Source: Rhodococcus sp. HM1 (GTDB lineage Bacteria; Actinomycetota; Actinomycetes; Mycobacteriales; Mycobacteriaceae). From it: 64,000 nucleotides of DNA. The notes beneath the pieces are model-generated. The model made no database searches, was not told the origin of the DNA, and saw nothing but the letters and a program-made list of their open reading frames with translations. How positions within the stretch are numbered: the stretch's first letter is position 1; every line of letters starts with the position of its first letter. Both the position numbers and the translations under genes were made by a program. Location: the NCBI RefSeq assembly GCF_023218075.1, contig NZ_JALPTB010000004.1:124001-188000 (forward strand), written 5' to 3'. Positions 63,954-64,000 of this stretch are shown here, in pieces.

Positions 63954-64000
63954 GGGGTCCTCCTCGTCGACAGCGGTGTCGCTCTCATGCAGCAGCGTCG

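Overview
This 64 kb window is G+C-rich chromosomal DNA from a mycolic-acid actinobacterium, most likely Rhodococcus. The grounds are the strong G+C bias, a WhiB-family regulator, a mycothiol-type formaldehyde dehydrogenase, a 13E12-type DUF222/HNH protein, a predicted IdeR box, and gene order that follows Mycobacterium tuberculosis Rv3030-Rv3053 over the first 35 kb. Nocardia or Gordonia cannot be excluded from sequence reading alone. I see no phage, IS element, integrase, CRISPR array or rRNA.

Region 1 (1-7.4 kb and 16.2-18.3 kb) is the methylglucose lipopolysaccharide (MGLP)/polymethylated glucan locus. It holds a methyltransferase, a GH57 branching-type enzyme and a GT4 glucosyltransferase (Rv3030-3032 order), an amidase, a hexapeptide acyltransferase (Rv3034c), a beta-propeller lipoprotein (Rv3035) and two further methyltransferase-type proteins (Rv3037c, Rv3038c). 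Between the Rv3035 and Rv3037c counterparts lies an accessory sulfur-scavenging block (7.4-16.2 kb): OsmC protein, FMN-dependent monooxygenase, SsuA/SsuB/SsuC-type importer, divergent GntR regulator, formylglycine-generating enzyme and a type I sulfatase.

Region 2 (18.4-27 kb) is housekeeping: EchA17-like hydratase, Nudix hydrolase, ABC ATPase, GlgX debranching enzyme, a Pth2-domain protein, SerB2 and CtaD. Region 3 (27.3-31 kb) is an iron/haem acquisition cluster under a predicted IdeR box: two siderophore-binding lipoproteins, an HtaA-like secreted protein and a Nudix hydrolase. Region 4 (31.1-35.4 kb) is the class Ib ribonucleotide reductase set nrdH-nrdI-nrdE-nrdF with a predicted NrdR box.

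Region 5 (35.6-48.6 kb) is centred on molybdenum. A PaoABC-like molybdo-aldehyde oxidoreductase is followed by an FMN reductase with a divergent TetR, a META-domain lipoprotein, a nucleosidase/fructosamine-kinase pair, ammonia-type NadE and an NmrA-like protein, and then by moaD-moaA and, divergently, moeA-moaCB(fused)-moaE. Region 6 (48.8-64 kb) holds a DEAD-box helicase with an RQG-repeat tail, a COG0523 GTPase, PhnA, mycothiol-dependent formaldehyde dehydrogenase with its metallo-beta-lactamase partner, a WhiB3-like protein, an unusual LuxR/ATPase hybrid beside an atypical acyl-AMP ligase and an ArsR-SRPBCC fusion, a DUF222/HNH protein beside two identical tRNA-Ala genes, a DsbA/MauE pair, an MFS exporter and phosphoglucomutase.

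Two expression themes recur. At least a dozen genes have a TAnnnT -10 element only 6-8 nt before the start codon, the layout expected of leaderless mRNAs. Two operons (ssuC and moaA) are preceded by tiny leader ORFs whose stop codons overlap the next start. All functional calls come from reading motifs and gene order; no database search was possible.
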